Below, piece after piece: positions 1 through 11,399 of a stretch of DNA of 64,000 nt; the first letter of the stretch is position 1, and each line of letters opens with the position of its first letter. This DNA comes from Ctena decussata (Eukaryota; Mollusca; Bivalvia; Lucinida; Lucinidae). The stretch lies in NCBI GenBank assembly GCA_963989385.1, contig OZ022499.1:37200866-37264865 (forward strand), in the 5' to 3' direction. Under the pieces are notes generated by a model. That model was not told where the DNA came from, made no database searches, and worked only from the letters and a program-made list of their open reading frames with translations. Position numbers and translations under genes: made by a program.

Positions 1-1030
1 GCGTGGAAAGTTTGAACCTCAGTGTGAATTATGTTTAGAACTTGTACTCAACATTTCCCCAATCCTCAACAATAAGTAAGAAAGGCTAATGGTCACCTGA
101 AAAAAATATTTAGGTAAAAGAGTTCACGTCTATGTTTTTCCGCCATTTTTGGAAAGGGAAACAACAATAATGTTAGTGACTTCCTATTTGCTTTCCTGGA
201 AGATAAATTCCATTAAAATGGGGTCTACGCTTAAAGGAAAGAACGGGGTGGGGGCAAGTTATTCTGTTTAACACTTGACTCTCGTTGAAAAGGGAGGCAA
301 AATATGAAAATGGCACAGTTGTTTCCTTTGAAAGTATACCCATTCACCTTAGGGTAGACATTGACTCTTATTTGTTAAACGTAACTTCTATCTCTCCAAC
401 TTCAAAACGTTCAAGTGTAACGTCACGACATGGCCGAGCCCAAAGCGATAACTGCACTCTCTTTTGCTAGAGCTGTTGCCTGTATGACTTCAAAATGTGA
501 TAGATAGATTATTCGACTTACGAGTGCTTTCGTTAAGCCGACGTCAACATTAACTTTGCACTGCACGGCGGTCCTGAACGTTGAGTGACAGTAAATAATG
601 AAAACCTAAAAAATAACTTGCTTGAAGCCAATACTTGAATCGGCATTTGGTTTGATGGTTTGTTGTTTGTTTTACTGAGTAATAATATTTGAGTTACGTC
701 TCACCGTCTCACAACGCGATAGTAGAAAGGAAAGATAGGGTTGAGACATAGACGAGGCAGAGAAAATTATAATCCCACAGGACTCCCAACCCCTCCGCCC
801 TCCCCAACTCTCCGCGCCGATCTGTTGCAAGCATTTTAGTCTTGAAGATGTAGTTTGTCCCTATTCGAAAGTCCATCACACCAAACAGTGGCAGTCTGAT
901 GAAAGTCATTACTTAGCCAGTTAGGAACCATTTTAAAATGAAAAACTTGCGACCCCTGGACAATTTTAAAAGGCAAATGGTCCCTTCCTTTAAAAGTTGT
1001 CTTCTGCATTTCTTAGACAAGACACGTGAA
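1..1030. other. No gene seen
   Basis: AT-rich sequence with short chance reading frames only; no splice-bounded exon, array or inverted repeat was found. Confidence 0.5.
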
Positions 1031-1042
1031 TTTTATTTTATT

Positions 1043-1249
1043 TATCTAGGGTTAGTCTAGAGTCGCAACTCGCTTTGTTTCCTTGAAACCTGTCAATACA
1101 GTCCAAGCATATTTATGATAGAATCTTGTATAGCATTTTTTCCTTGGGAGGGGGGATTCATCTAGGGTCAGTTTAGAGTCGCAACTCGCTATGTTTCCTT
1201 GAAACTTGTCAATACAGTTCAAACATATTTGTGATAGAAACTTGACTGT
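1043..1249. repeat. Direct duplication of ~90 bp
   Basis: The segment starting TCTAGGGTTAGTCTAGAGTC at 1044 recurs from 1160 with a handful of changes and a 25-bp G-rich spacer between the copies. Both copies continue through CTTGAAAC and TGATAGAA. It directly precedes the minisatellite. Confidence 0.8.
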
Positions 1250-1294
1250 ATAATATTCACGTATTGCGCATCTGCGGCTAAATGTTACATTGGA

Positions 1295-2200
1295 ATGAGG
1301 TCCTGTTCATACATTCACGTTTCGTTCACACATGGACAGTCCCATTAACACGTAGAGGATCCGTTGAAAAATACAAGCCCCGTTCCCATATGGACATCCC
1401 GTTCGCATATGTAGTTCCCTTTGGCAGGTACAGCCTTGCAGATGTCCTTCACTTGTGCAGGCCCCGTTCACATTTAGCGGTCCAATACACATGTGGGGGT
1501 CCGTTCACTCGTGGAAGATACATTTACAGGTGGCGGTCCTGTTCGCAAATGCAGTTCCTGATCACATATGGAGGACCCGTTCACAAATGAAGGTTCCTTT
1601 CTCACATGCGGATCCCGTTAACACGTGGAGGTCCCGTTTACACTTCACAGGCGCAGAGTTCGTTCAACCGTGGATTGTCAGTTCGCCTGTGGCGATCCCT
1701 TGCATACTTGGATAATCAGACTGCATGTCCCGTTTTACGTGCTGGATCTTTGAAAAATACAGGACCTGCGAACGTCTCCATCTAGCGTGCAGCACCTTTT
1801 CACAGGTGGGTGTCCCGTTCATACGTACATATGTACCTATCTCGTTCACACGTCCCGTCCCGTTTATATGTGGGGATCTCGTCCACACCTGGAGAAGCCA
1901 TTCTAACAAGCAGAAATGTTCATACATGGAGGCCGTCTCAGACGTAGAATACACGTTCACACGTGCAGGTCAAGTTTACAGCTTCTTGTTTGGTTCACCT
2001 ATAACGGTTTCGTTCACACGTGGTGAATCCTTTCCGACCATGGAGGACCCGGTCACTGGAGGAGATTCAATTCACATTACCTGTTTTTTGTTGTTGTTGT
2101 TTTCGTTGTTTTCATTGATGACCCGCCCATTTACATGCCAAGGTCTCGTTCACACATGGAGGACCAGTTCAGGCATGAAAGGCGTTACACATGGAGATTC
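1295..2200. repeat. Degenerate ~20-bp minisatellite
   Basis: Dozens of variants of a unit near CCCGTTCACACGTGGAGGT follow each other with lengths of 19-22 nt. The core GTTCACA(C/T)(G/A)TGGA is plainest at 1320-1700 and 1940-2180. The repeat keeps several frames open on both strands, which explains the long but meaningless reading frames here. A (TTG)n-like stretch near 2090-2110 interrupts it. Confidence 0.85.
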
Positions 2201-2262
2201 TAGAAATCACCTTTACCCTATGCAGAGAGTTTGGTACCCTCAGAATTTGACATGTGTCCTAC

Positions 2263-2930
2263 CGAGCCGTCTAGCACAGTCCGCAGCACGTCGGTCTGCA
2301 GATCAAGCGGTCGCGAGTTCGATTCCCAGCCCGGCCTCTGAACAGTCGTGAAGATTGATCATGAAATATTTTCTACGCTCATTCGCTCCCTTCCGCTGAC
2401 TTAAGGGCAGTTGTGAGTTTGTTTGTTTTGTTGAGTATTTACGGCCCAGTAAATAGCTAAGGTCATGTCGAGGCGGTCAGTTAACCTACTCAAACTGTTC
2501 CATGACACTGTTCCATGGTATGGCCCATGTTCCTTCTTTCGAATGTGTTCTCTGCTCTCGAAGAAGCTCTTTAAGATTTTAATCAGACCTCTTAAACGTT
2601 TAACCAGTACTTAGTGCATATACTTACTTAACTGACAACTGCCCTTCTTGAATCAGCAGAAGGGAAAGATTGACCGTAGAAAATACTTCATGATCAATCT
2701 CCACGAGCGTTATGTGGCCTGTCTGGGAATCGATCTCAGGGCCCCCTGACCTGCAGTCTGACGCGCTGCCGACTGCGCTAGCGGGCCGCCGGCAAGGGTA
2801 GTTGTCTGTTTCTGGCGGAAGTATGTGCACTCAGTATTGGTAACCAGGTTAACCGCTTAGTATGTCTAAGCCTGCCCAGACACAGTGTGACGGCAGATGA
2901 ACTGACAGGCTTGTTGTCCCTTATCCAGCC
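2263..2930 (+). mobile_element. tRNA-derived SINE split by a second SINE
   Basis: Head at 2263-2416 with a tRNA-like A box (TCTAGCACAGTCC) and B box (GAGTTCGATTCC at 2315-2326), then the SINE body phrase CCTTCCGCTGA. The tail resumes at 2795-2930 (TATGTGCACT, CGCTTAGTATGTCTAAGCCT). The phrase AAGGGCAGTTGT occurs on both sides of the insert, as a target-site duplication would. It is not a functional tRNA gene: the cloverleaf is imperfect. Confidence 0.75.
2425..2797 (-). mobile_element. tRNA-derived SINE, antisense, nested
   Basis: Read on the minus strand it starts near 2797 with GCGGCCCGCTAGCGCAGTCGG (A box) and a B box like GATCGATTCCCAG, then the body phrase CTGATTCAAGAAGGGCAGTT and a tail with GTCCCGACATGACC-like sequence near 2450-2490. 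About 90 bp of unrelated sequence (2500-2590) interrupts the tail. Confidence 0.75.
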
Positions 2931-3609
2931 TCGTTGAGGCGGTTCGGATGAGGGGTTTCTCTGACAAAACTTGTCACCCAGTGCCCACTCGCATCTAGAA
3001 CTCTGCAACTTATTCTCCTAATGTCGTCATTCTATATTATTCTGAAGCTTTCTCCGAAGTGTTTACATGCAATTATGTTGCATTTGGACCTATACCTCAG
3101 ATAGTGGTGCTGGTCTTGTAAGTCCACTGAGCACTTTACACAAAAGCATTGCTTAGCCGTTCGTATGAGCGTTCTTGTCATATATTTCGACGTTTCGCTC
3201 TTCTTCTATTCCAGATAATAATTTAAACCGAGGCCCCAATCAATCGATCGTACTCAGGCACGTTTTGGGGCGGCTAGGTCGGATACCGATCCCAGGAACA
3301 ACGTGCACACTATCTTTGAGTTTGACACAGATGACAGACGGACTCAGGCACCCAGACGGATCTATTATGGATTCGTTCCGCGGAGCCGCTGGGAAGGACC
3401 CGTTTTTGGAGGCATTGGGGAAAAATGTGTATGCTAGGTCACTATCGCAGTATATTTATATAGGCTCTACACTGTTAGGAGCTTACTAGAATTGGCAAGC
3501 AAAATATCCCATTTGCCCCGTATGCTACGAAATTTTGCAAAACAATGAGAAAAATTGAAAGCTCTGGAGGTGATGAAAACTAATGAAACCATTTCATTGA
3601 TAATTTCGT

Positions 3610-3614
<5 letters not shown>
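2931..3614. other. No gene seen
   Basis: Unique-looking sequence; nothing recognisable on either strand. Confidence 0.4.
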
Positions 3615-3647
<33 letters not shown>

Positions 3648-3695
3648 GAGGGAGGGGGGGGGGGTGGGGGGATAGCGGGGGGGGGGGGGGGGAGG
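3615..3695. repeat. Poly(T) followed by G-rich tract
   Basis: Thirty-two consecutive T (3615-3646) pass directly into ~49 bases that are almost all G. Several G runs of four or more give it strong G-quadruplex potential. Confidence 0.95.
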
Positions 3696-4591
3696 AGGAG
3701 AGAGAAGGAAAATAAAGAGCTGTTACGCATTAAGATGTTTGAAAATATTTGCTTTCAGCCGGAGCCCATATACAGGCCCGACTCTCATACCATTGAACCA
3801 GGGTACTATATGTAGTTGTAGGATTTAAAAAAAATCTTTGTTTACGACAATGACAGCGGGAGGTAATTAGTTGTTTGGTCGTTTAGGTTTTAACAGCCCT
3901 TTGAGATACGGTAGTATTTCAGTCTATATTGAGCCGTCTCCCAGAGAGTAGGCGAGAAAGGTGAAAAGGCAGATGAGAGAAAAACCTCCAAACAACCCTT
4001 CCCGTATCTACTGCAAGATAGCAAGCACTGCCGGTCCTTGCCCCAAAATAATCAAAATAAGTAGGACGCACCAGTACTGAAAGCTACCCATCACCATCGC
4101 CCGACCCGACCGCCCGGTAAACCCACTAGAGGTAGAAAACACTCCGAGGCTTTCTCGCCCTCGGAGGACTTTTCCACTCGGATTTTCATCCTACTCATGC
4201 TTGTCCCACTGGCTTGTTCAGCCATTTTACACCCAAATATCAATCACACAAATGAATAACAACAACTCATTTTAGTAAAGATGTACAACTATGCACAACA
4301 GTGAAATACACGTCATTGGACACGGTTAAATAAATAACAAAGCGTGGCGGATCTAGCTCGTTTTCCTTTTTTGCTTTATTTGAAAAGAAGGGATTGTGAT
4401 TTATCATTTTATTACTATTCAAGAAAGAAACTGGAAAACTTTGTTCACGAACTTAGGGACCTTATATATGCCACCAAAGGTTTCTGAAGTCGGGAATTTC
4501 GTTTTCGCAAACTTGTCAGACAATCCGCCATCGTTAGTCTTTAGTCGTTGGTCGTTAGTCGAGCCTTAGTTGTACTAGTCCAGTATCAGAC
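3696..4591. other. No gene seen
   Basis: No exon or clear repeat, apart from a small imperfect hairpin around CTCCGAGG and CCTCGGAG (4142-4168). Confidence 0.4.
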
Positions 4592-4945
4592 CATGACCAA
4601 AACACTTGTGAAGTTTCAAAGGCATCGGCATAAAACTGTTGGAGGAGTTGCGCACACAAGGTACCCACTATCTAGTCACTTTGATAGTAAAAACGCCTAA
4701 AAATGACTCAGTTCAACTTGTGGAGAAAGTGACAAACAATAATCTCAGGATTATATCCAAACAACATGCGTATCTTCAGACCATGACAAAAACAGCTGTA
4801 AAGTTTCGAAAGAATCGGCATAAAACTGCAGGAGGAGTTGCGCACACAAGGTACCTACTACTTTAGGGGGACGGAAGGACGGAAAGACGGAATGACGGAA
4901 AGCCGAAAACTATGTCCCTCCGCTTTTCTTCGAAAAGGGGGGGGG
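4592..4945 (+). mobile_element. Pearl-like element, two ~190-bp units plus (ACGG)-type end
   Basis: A ~75-bp block (AAGTTTC.AA...ATCGGCATAAAACTG and then GGAGGAGTTGCGCACACAAG) occurs at 4592-4668 and again at 4783-4860. It is followed by a GGACGGAAGGACGGAAAGACGG microsatellite-like tract (4865-4900) and a terminal hairpin with CCGCTTTTCTTCGAAAAGG (4920-4938). This layout matches pearl elements described from bivalves. The left end is not defined. A diverged piece of the same unit is at 62405-62465. Confidence 0.65.
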
Positions 4946-5759
4946 AATGATTATTTTACTTTAGTTTAAAGCTTATCTAAGCTCAAAATTGAAAAATGTT
5001 GCCTTTCTAGTGCTTTATGGAATGTGTGCCGATACGTTTCAATTTCTAGGTTTCATACAGTATGATTTTAGGACCTGTGAGTTTATTCCTGCTGTCCATA
5101 GCGGGACCGAAACTTATGTTTCATAGGTTTCTACGGCACACTATGACCAATGTTTGTATAAATACGTGTAGTTAGCCCTCCATCTCTTCCATTTGGGGTT
5201 TGCGGTGCAGTAACGCGTACTACACTAAAGTTTTCAGAGCAGGTCGATCGTTAACGCATTGCTTAGCATTCTTTTGCTAGCGTTTCTCTGAATTTTCTAG
5301 ATTGTATGGCAATTATGACGGCGTTTTCGGTACCATAGTTTGTTATTATGTTATAACGTTTAATTTATTTTAGTTCTGTTTCTCATTCGAATTAACTTAT
5401 GGTGGTTTGGAAAGGTATTGAATTTTCTGAAGATTATGTGTTTCTCTGTGTTTACAGAGGCGGAAAAATGCTGTTCGGTATTCAGATGTTTAAATTATGA
5501 ATCACTGTCAGGGCAATCTTTAACGTTGTTTTAGTACATGTACTGTCAGGCTATATTTATGGATTGACGCTCGTTGCCTCTCACTGCGGTCATGGATACG
5601 TTCAGCTGAGGTGCTTTTGAAACATTGTTACGAGAATTGTAACACAAAACAGCCGCTATACATTGTATTTTACCACTTTATTAAAGTTTATAATATTGAA
5701 AGTAGGAATATTCTGGTTGATAATTCGCTTTTCTATGTTTTAAAGTCTCTAAAGTCCTA

Positions 5760-6675
5760 TCCGTGGCAAAACGTCTAAAATTAATCGTTATAGAAAGGTC
5801 ATAGACTCAGAAAATTTAAGTTTTTTTTGGACTCAGACTGGATGTTTTGGTTAATGTTTTTAAAGCCCAATATCTCCCTAACCAATGGATGGATTCATTT
5901 GATAATTGCACTGTAGTTAGATACTGGTCCAAAGGTTTTCAAGGTTTCACCCCCCACCCCACTCGGTGACCTTGTTATCAAGGTCATGGACTTAGAAATA
6001 GAAAATTGTATTTTAATCAATTGGATGTTTTGGTTAAAGTGTTTCTAAGACGCATATCTCCTGAACCCATAGATTGATTCTTTTGATATTTGCACTGTAG
6101 TTAGATATTAGCCAATGTTTTACAGAGTACTTCCCCAACTCCGCTCAGTAACCTTGATGTCAAGGTCATGGGCTTAGGAAATTTTGGTTTTGTTTTTAAG
6201 TTTTCTAATTGCATACTGGTTCACAATCCTTGGCATAGATTTAGTCTACACTTGAACTGATGTTAGACACTTATTTAAGTTTTCACAAATCACTATATAC
6301 TTAACCCACTGGATGACCATGGGGTCAATGTCACCAACTTAGAATTTTGTCTTAACGATTTCGGTTAAAGTTTACATCTATAATGGAGTCAGTTGATACC
6401 AAGTCTTGGACTGACGTTAGATAACGGTTCAGGGTTTTGATACATCCTACCCTCCCCCCACCCTCAAGCTCAGGGACTTTAAAATTTCAAATGGATTTTT
6501 TATTTTAATTTTAAATTAAGACTTATTTCTGAGATAGCTTTTTGTTAATAAAATTGTTGTCATTATGGACATGCTTGCCTAAAATTTTATGCATATAGTA
6601 AGCCACACCACCATAGCGACTGTGCGATTGGCAAGTCAGGTGAGCTATGCTGTCTTGCGACGGCTCTTGTTCATA
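5760..6675 (+). mobile_element. Pearl-like element with ~165-185-bp units
   Basis: Four diverged units are marked by GCACTGTAGTTAGATA-type phrases near 5905, 6091, 6252 and 6409 and by CAAGGTCATGG.CTTAG near 5978 and 6160. The end carries TCAGGTGAGCTATG and GGCTCTTGTTC (6634-6674), which resembles the right end of the 13.8-16.3 kb element. Interspersed C-runs (for example 5950-5960) occur at one position per unit. Confidence 0.6.
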
Positions 6676-7134
6676 TATGCGATTATATTTCAGGCGCGAC
6701 ATGACAAACCGTGCTTTATGCCATATGCGAATAATGAAGACACAAATTAGCCTGCGCACCCGCACAGTCTTTGCATCTGTATTGTTCACTGCATGGATAG
6801 ACCAAAGTCTCTAGAAGGGTCATGCCTAATAGCTAGCCTCGAACAATTCTGGCTTGTGTCTACGCATGTCGGAACTCCTAAAGACACCATTTCTCATGAG
6901 CATTTGTTTTGACTATGAGCCGTTGGTTTGTGTGACTGGTTGGATAAGATGGGGTTGGTTTTGATGGTTCGATAAGGTTTCTAAGAAATTCAAGTGAACG
7001 CTCTGGGGATAAGGCTTACATGCAATTTTCACCAAATAAGAACCTTGTGGAGTTTATGCATAGACATTCAAACGACCATGCTCTGTAAAGCGTTCGTAAG
7101 TGTCTTCTCCGGTTAATTATGTATATATAAAGGC
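6676..7134. other. No gene seen
   Basis: Nothing recognisable; a minus-strand frame over 6523-6789 has no splice context or family resemblance. Confidence 0.4.
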
Positions 7135-7220
7135 TGTTACGAAACGAAAAAAGTCTGAGTTACCAAACGACCTGATGAGCATGTCGTTTGGTAACAATAA
7201 CTCTTTTTTGTTTCGTTACA
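7135..7220. repeat. 86-bp hairpin
   Basis: Arms TGTTACGAAACGAAAAAAG and its near-complement at 7201-7220 enclose a second stem made by GTTACCAAACGAC (7160-7172) and GTCGTTTGGTAAC (7183-7195). A further single copy of CGTTTGGTAAC lies at 7230-7240, so the stem sequence is part of a wider repeat. Confidence 0.85.
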
Positions 7221-7240
7221 GCTCCTTTTCGTTTGGTAAC

Positions 7241-8649
7241 ATCCATGAAAACATAGTTAACCAGGTGTGAGTTGATGTAAGTTTGGGGTTAAGACCCACA
7301 TATAATCATGCTTTCGAGATGGGACGTCGTTCCAAAATATTACAGAACAAATGGATCGATCATGTGGCCCTTATATTACTATTTTGCTAGGCGATTGCAC
7401 GGTGAATGAGCTTACGGCTTCTTCAGCTTAGAGAGTGCTGGAAATTGTAAAGTGTTAATGCCTTTCAACAATATTTATGATGTATCATTACATCTTTCAC
7501 CTGTGTATGGCAGAAAACTTTATGCGTTTTCTTAGTCTGATGTTAGTACTGCATTGATTTCTCATTTGTATAAAATAACAAGTGCAGAAAAAGTAGACAA
7601 GCGGTTTCGGTGAGGTTTCGTGAGAAATTTCAATCACTTAAAAGATACGCGCTTAAATAGAGACCAGTTAAGATACAGCAATTTCAAGATTTGTGCATCA
7701 AATGAGACGATACGTAATGCCGCACGGATCGAGAAGTGCCCATCTGCAAGCATGAGGCAAATATTTTTCTTACAACAATAAAAAATAGGAATGGAATTGG
7801 TAGAAGACAGTAGGGTATAGATTTTCTTTGGTTTCAAACCGCGTTGGTTGCTTCTGGCGAACCGTGTCTATTGTATCCGGCTAAAATGTGAACCGTGGTA
7901 AGTTGCTGCCAGGTGAACAGACAGTACCTAACTTGAAATACTTATATTTCATTCTACAAAGTAATTTATGATTTATTACAACTGGCATGTTTTCTGTAAT
8001 CCCTGGTAGCTTTGAAACTGTCGGAAGCCTCAAGCTTGTACATTTGGTAAACCGTTCACGGCCCTCTGAAATATTTTTTTTTCTTTTCTTTTTTGCTTCG
8101 TCGCTGACATTTCAAAGTTTCTTGTCGCTTTACTGGTTGTGCTAGAACCCTGGATTTCTTCACGACATGTAGAAACTCCCCTCTTTCTCAATATGAAAAC
8201 CAGAAATTTCGATTCAGCCTTATTGAGAAGAAAAGAAGAAAAAACGGATACTCACGCCTGTTTCCCGCCTTACCTGTTGAACCGCGTCGGTTGTCTTCTG
8301 TCGCGTCCGTTGTCTCTGGATAACCCGTGTGGTTATGGCGCGCTCAAGACTAGTCTGGAAAAATAATCATCAAAGGAGCATAACTTGGACACTAAAAAAT
8401 GAGGAGCAACCATTCTTGTACGCGGCACGTCGGACATGTCGCCCTGGTCATATACATATTCCTACGAAATTGCATGAATATATTCTAAACGGTTACTGAA
8501 TTAAGGTGAGCACAAGAAAGTTTATGGACGGACGGACGGCGCCATTACATAATACGTCCGTTTTTTCAGGAAGGCAACAAGTGTCTCCTTTAGTACGTGT
8601 ACCCGCTCTCCCAAAGTCATAACATTTAGCATCGTTACGGAAAACTTAC
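7241..8649. other. Region downstream of last visible exon; no clear exon
   Basis: This is where the minus-strand gene should end or continue. Two plausible acceptors, at 8355 (atttttccag) and 8219 (pyrimidine-rich tract then aataag), each put an in-frame stop within two codons. No AATAAA is assigned with confidence, though one lies near 7971 on the minus strand. Confidence 0.35.
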
Positions 8650-8947
8650 CAGTACCGTAGGCCAGTACTCTAAATCCTCTTCCATGTTGCGCAATTTTGT
8701 AAGTTTCCTCACAACTCCAAAGGACGACTGTAATGACATTACTGTCAACCTTGTATGATAGCTGATGATTATTCATGGACTTTGTCAATACAGCTTCCCT
8801 TTCGTCAACTCCAAGGTAATTTTTATAACCCGTTCCTCTGTAGAGGTAACGGGAAATATGTATTTTCGCAGATGGTGAGTTTGAGTCGAATGGAAATAGA
8901 TAAATTGAATCCTCACATACAGAATCTGACTCAGAACTCGCAGGAGC
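8650..8947 (-). CDS. Exon: C-terminal half of CUB domain
   Basis: A 298-nt exon, phase 0 in and phase 1 out. The acceptor has a run of seven T before CAG; the donor is CTG/gtaagt. The 99 codons include VCEDSIYLF, a GTG turn, and then SNVITVVLWSC followed by GRGFRVLAY, which match the second half of a CUB domain: C.D.L.L, then V.F.S with Cys, then GF.A.Y. Both Cys of the second CUB disulfide pair are present. It continues in phase from the exon at 17889-18097. The reading frame runs on past the donor, so an unspliced product would extend to a stop at about 8522. The acceptor lies only 37 bp from the end of a 2.2 kb foldback element. Domain call is by motif reading. Confidence 0.72.
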
Positions 8948-8984
8948 CTGAAAAAAAGTACCAGTCGGCTGTCTCACAAACACG

Positions 8985-11220
8985 CCTACCAATCACTCGC
9001 ATGCGAAATGGCGGTCCAGAACGCATATCCATGCGAGGAGTTTCCGGATTTGCAGAAGGTGAGTTGGAAAGGTAAAACAAATTTGACATCGGTTCAAGAT
9101 TTGGGTTATCTCTTTTCTCTGAAAACTATTTATGCAAAATAAAAGAATGCTATCTTGTCGCATATAGATTGCTTCTACCACACATTAAAGGATTAGGCAT
9201 ATGGCCATGCATTTCTCCAGATATTCATTAGTACGGCGGAGGATGTGTTCAACGTCAGTCTCAGCGACAAATACATGCAGGAAAAAGTCAATTCTCTTGT
9301 TTAATTTTGAGTCTCTGACCTCTTTATATGCAAGAAAGCGAACAGAACTAATGTATTTGTGAATCTAAACGTTGGAAGTAAGCTTTCCGTGATGGAGAGT
9401 TTCGCTTATAGAAAATAAACGCAAGAACTTTGCATCGTCAACTCGGTTCCGCATGAGATGATAGAACATATACTGAGCAAAATGAAAATGCTACATGGTA
9501 GAAAACAGTTTGTAACTAACACAATGATACTTTTTGCCTGGATATAAAAATTAAAGTCGTGCAAGTCATTCAGTAAGAGAATGTCTATAAAATTTTGAAA
9601 CCGACGCTCTTCATAACAAAGTTATCTTACCTTATTCAATTTCAGCATATTTTGTTATACACCAAATATGCGTATGCGCAGGTGCACATTTCTTTGCTGA
9701 TCTGAAGCGTTACATCCAAAGTGGTAGAAAAACAACAAATGACTCACAATTGTTATTTAGAAAAACTAGAAAATTGAAGCTTTATTTTTTCAAAATTATA
9801 AATTTTCTCTCTTTGCATTGAAACTATTGCAAATTTCAATTTTCGATTGTTCTTTGGTTTATCAATTTTCTGAGCAACGTTCTTTTCGTTCTTGAAGTGC
9901 AATAAATCATGCACTTTTTCTATTATGAATTTCAAGCGAATTGTGACAATCTAGATGGAAACCACACATTAATTTCTAATCGGAATTACATTATTCATGG
10001 TTTCTTATTGTGGTTTAGAGGAAAAAACAACATTTCAACTCTTATTTTAAAAGACATGAAAACACATATTGATGAGTATACTTTCATTTGCGATAGATTT
10101 GGTATACTGGATGTTTACCTTGGGCTAACAAAGAACACTTGTGTCATGAACTCCTTTTTAAATCAAGTTTAAATTGTTTTTTCTACTGTCCATATTTGCA
10201 CAGCAAGATGTCGAACCCCTGTTCATTTCGATATATATTCGTTTTATCTGAAACGGCTTTTACAGCTTTCCGCTGGTCTCATGGCCTTACATATGCTTTT
10301 AACTTTAAAATGCGTTCTTATTCATGAGCCGTTTCTGGTTCCATAAAATAAAAAACAAATTGAAGACAAATCACTTTTGTTCAGTATATAAAGAATTTTT
10401 ATCAAACACCAAAACAGCTTCTGAACAATAATTAGATCTAGACTAACACGAATTTTATGCAGGCAATCGGTGCGGTTTGCGGACACTGTGCACAAAAGGC
10501 AAAAAATCTAATTACTTTATATTCATACGCAAAAAATGGAGAAAAAAAAAACAATGTCGAGTCATCAAATAACACACACACACAAGACTGTTTTCAAAAA
10601 GCCTTATGCGAGTAAACAGACAAATGGGGAATAAAAACAGCCAATGTATAAAATAATGATATATCGCAGAGTTCATGTTAGTATAAATGCAATTATCGTT
10701 CGGAAGCTGCTTTGGTGTTTGACAAGAAGTTTATATTTTCTATCATCTCATGCGGAACCAGGCTACCGATGCTATTTTTGGCTTATATTTTCTATATGTC
10801 AAATTTTTCATCACGGAGAGCTTAGTTTCAGCGTTTGGATTCACGCAAACAGTAGATTAGTTCGCTTCTTTGCTACTGACAAGGTCAAAGGCTCAAAAAC
10901 AAACAAGAGAATGTGATTTTTTCTTACCTGTTTATGCCGCCAAGACTGACCTTGAACACATGCATCTCCGTACTAAATGGACATCTGGAAAAATGTAAGA
11001 CCATATGCCTAATCCTTAAATGTGCGAAAGAAGGAATCTGTATGCGACAAAAATAGCATTCTTATATTTTGCATAAATAGTTTTTAGAGAAAATAAATAG
11101 CCAAAACCTTAAGCCGATGTCAAATTTGTTAACCTTCTCGACTCCCCTTCTGCGAAACCGGAAACTCCTCGCATGGATATGCGTTCTGTACCACGGTTTC
11201 GCATGCCATCTACTGGTAGG
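8985..11220. mobile_element. Foldback element with ~490-bp inverted arms
   Basis: The left arm starts CCTACC at 8985 and the right arm ends GGTAGG at 11220. The arms share GAACGCATATCCATGCGAGG (9018-9037) and its complement (11169-11188), and stay alignable to about 9480 and 10735, where GGTTCCGCATGAGATGATAG matches across the element. The ~1.25 kb centre is AT-rich and has no transposase-like frame. The left end is 37 bp from the acceptor of the CUB exon. Confidence 0.82.
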
Positions 11221-11334
11221 AATGACAAATGAACACACGAAGCAACCTACTTCATGTCGTTTAGCAGCTCAGATTATTTTGATACATGTAGTACAACTTA
11301 ACCCATAAATAGTGTCGCGTGAAAGGAAGATTGA

Positions 11335-11399
11335 CAAACATTGTAGAGTCTGGTCAGACGCCACAGAACGTGGCGTCAGATCAGAGTCTACAATGTTTG
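11335..11399. repeat. 65-bp near-perfect hairpin
   Basis: Two 30-nt arms, CAAACATTGTAGAGTCTGGT... and its complement ending at 11399, differ at three positions and enclose a 5-nt loop (AGAAC). It could be a tiny MITE or, less likely, a precursor hairpin for a small RNA. Confidence 0.85.

Noticed and set aside
1282..2351. Long overlapping frames on both strands (up to 208 codons)
   Set aside because: They are read through the ~20-bp minisatellite and a SINE; composition follows the repeat and there is no splice or family support.
8755..9075. Plus-strand 106-codon frame
   Set aside because: Lies opposite the CUB exon and the foldback arm; a shadow.
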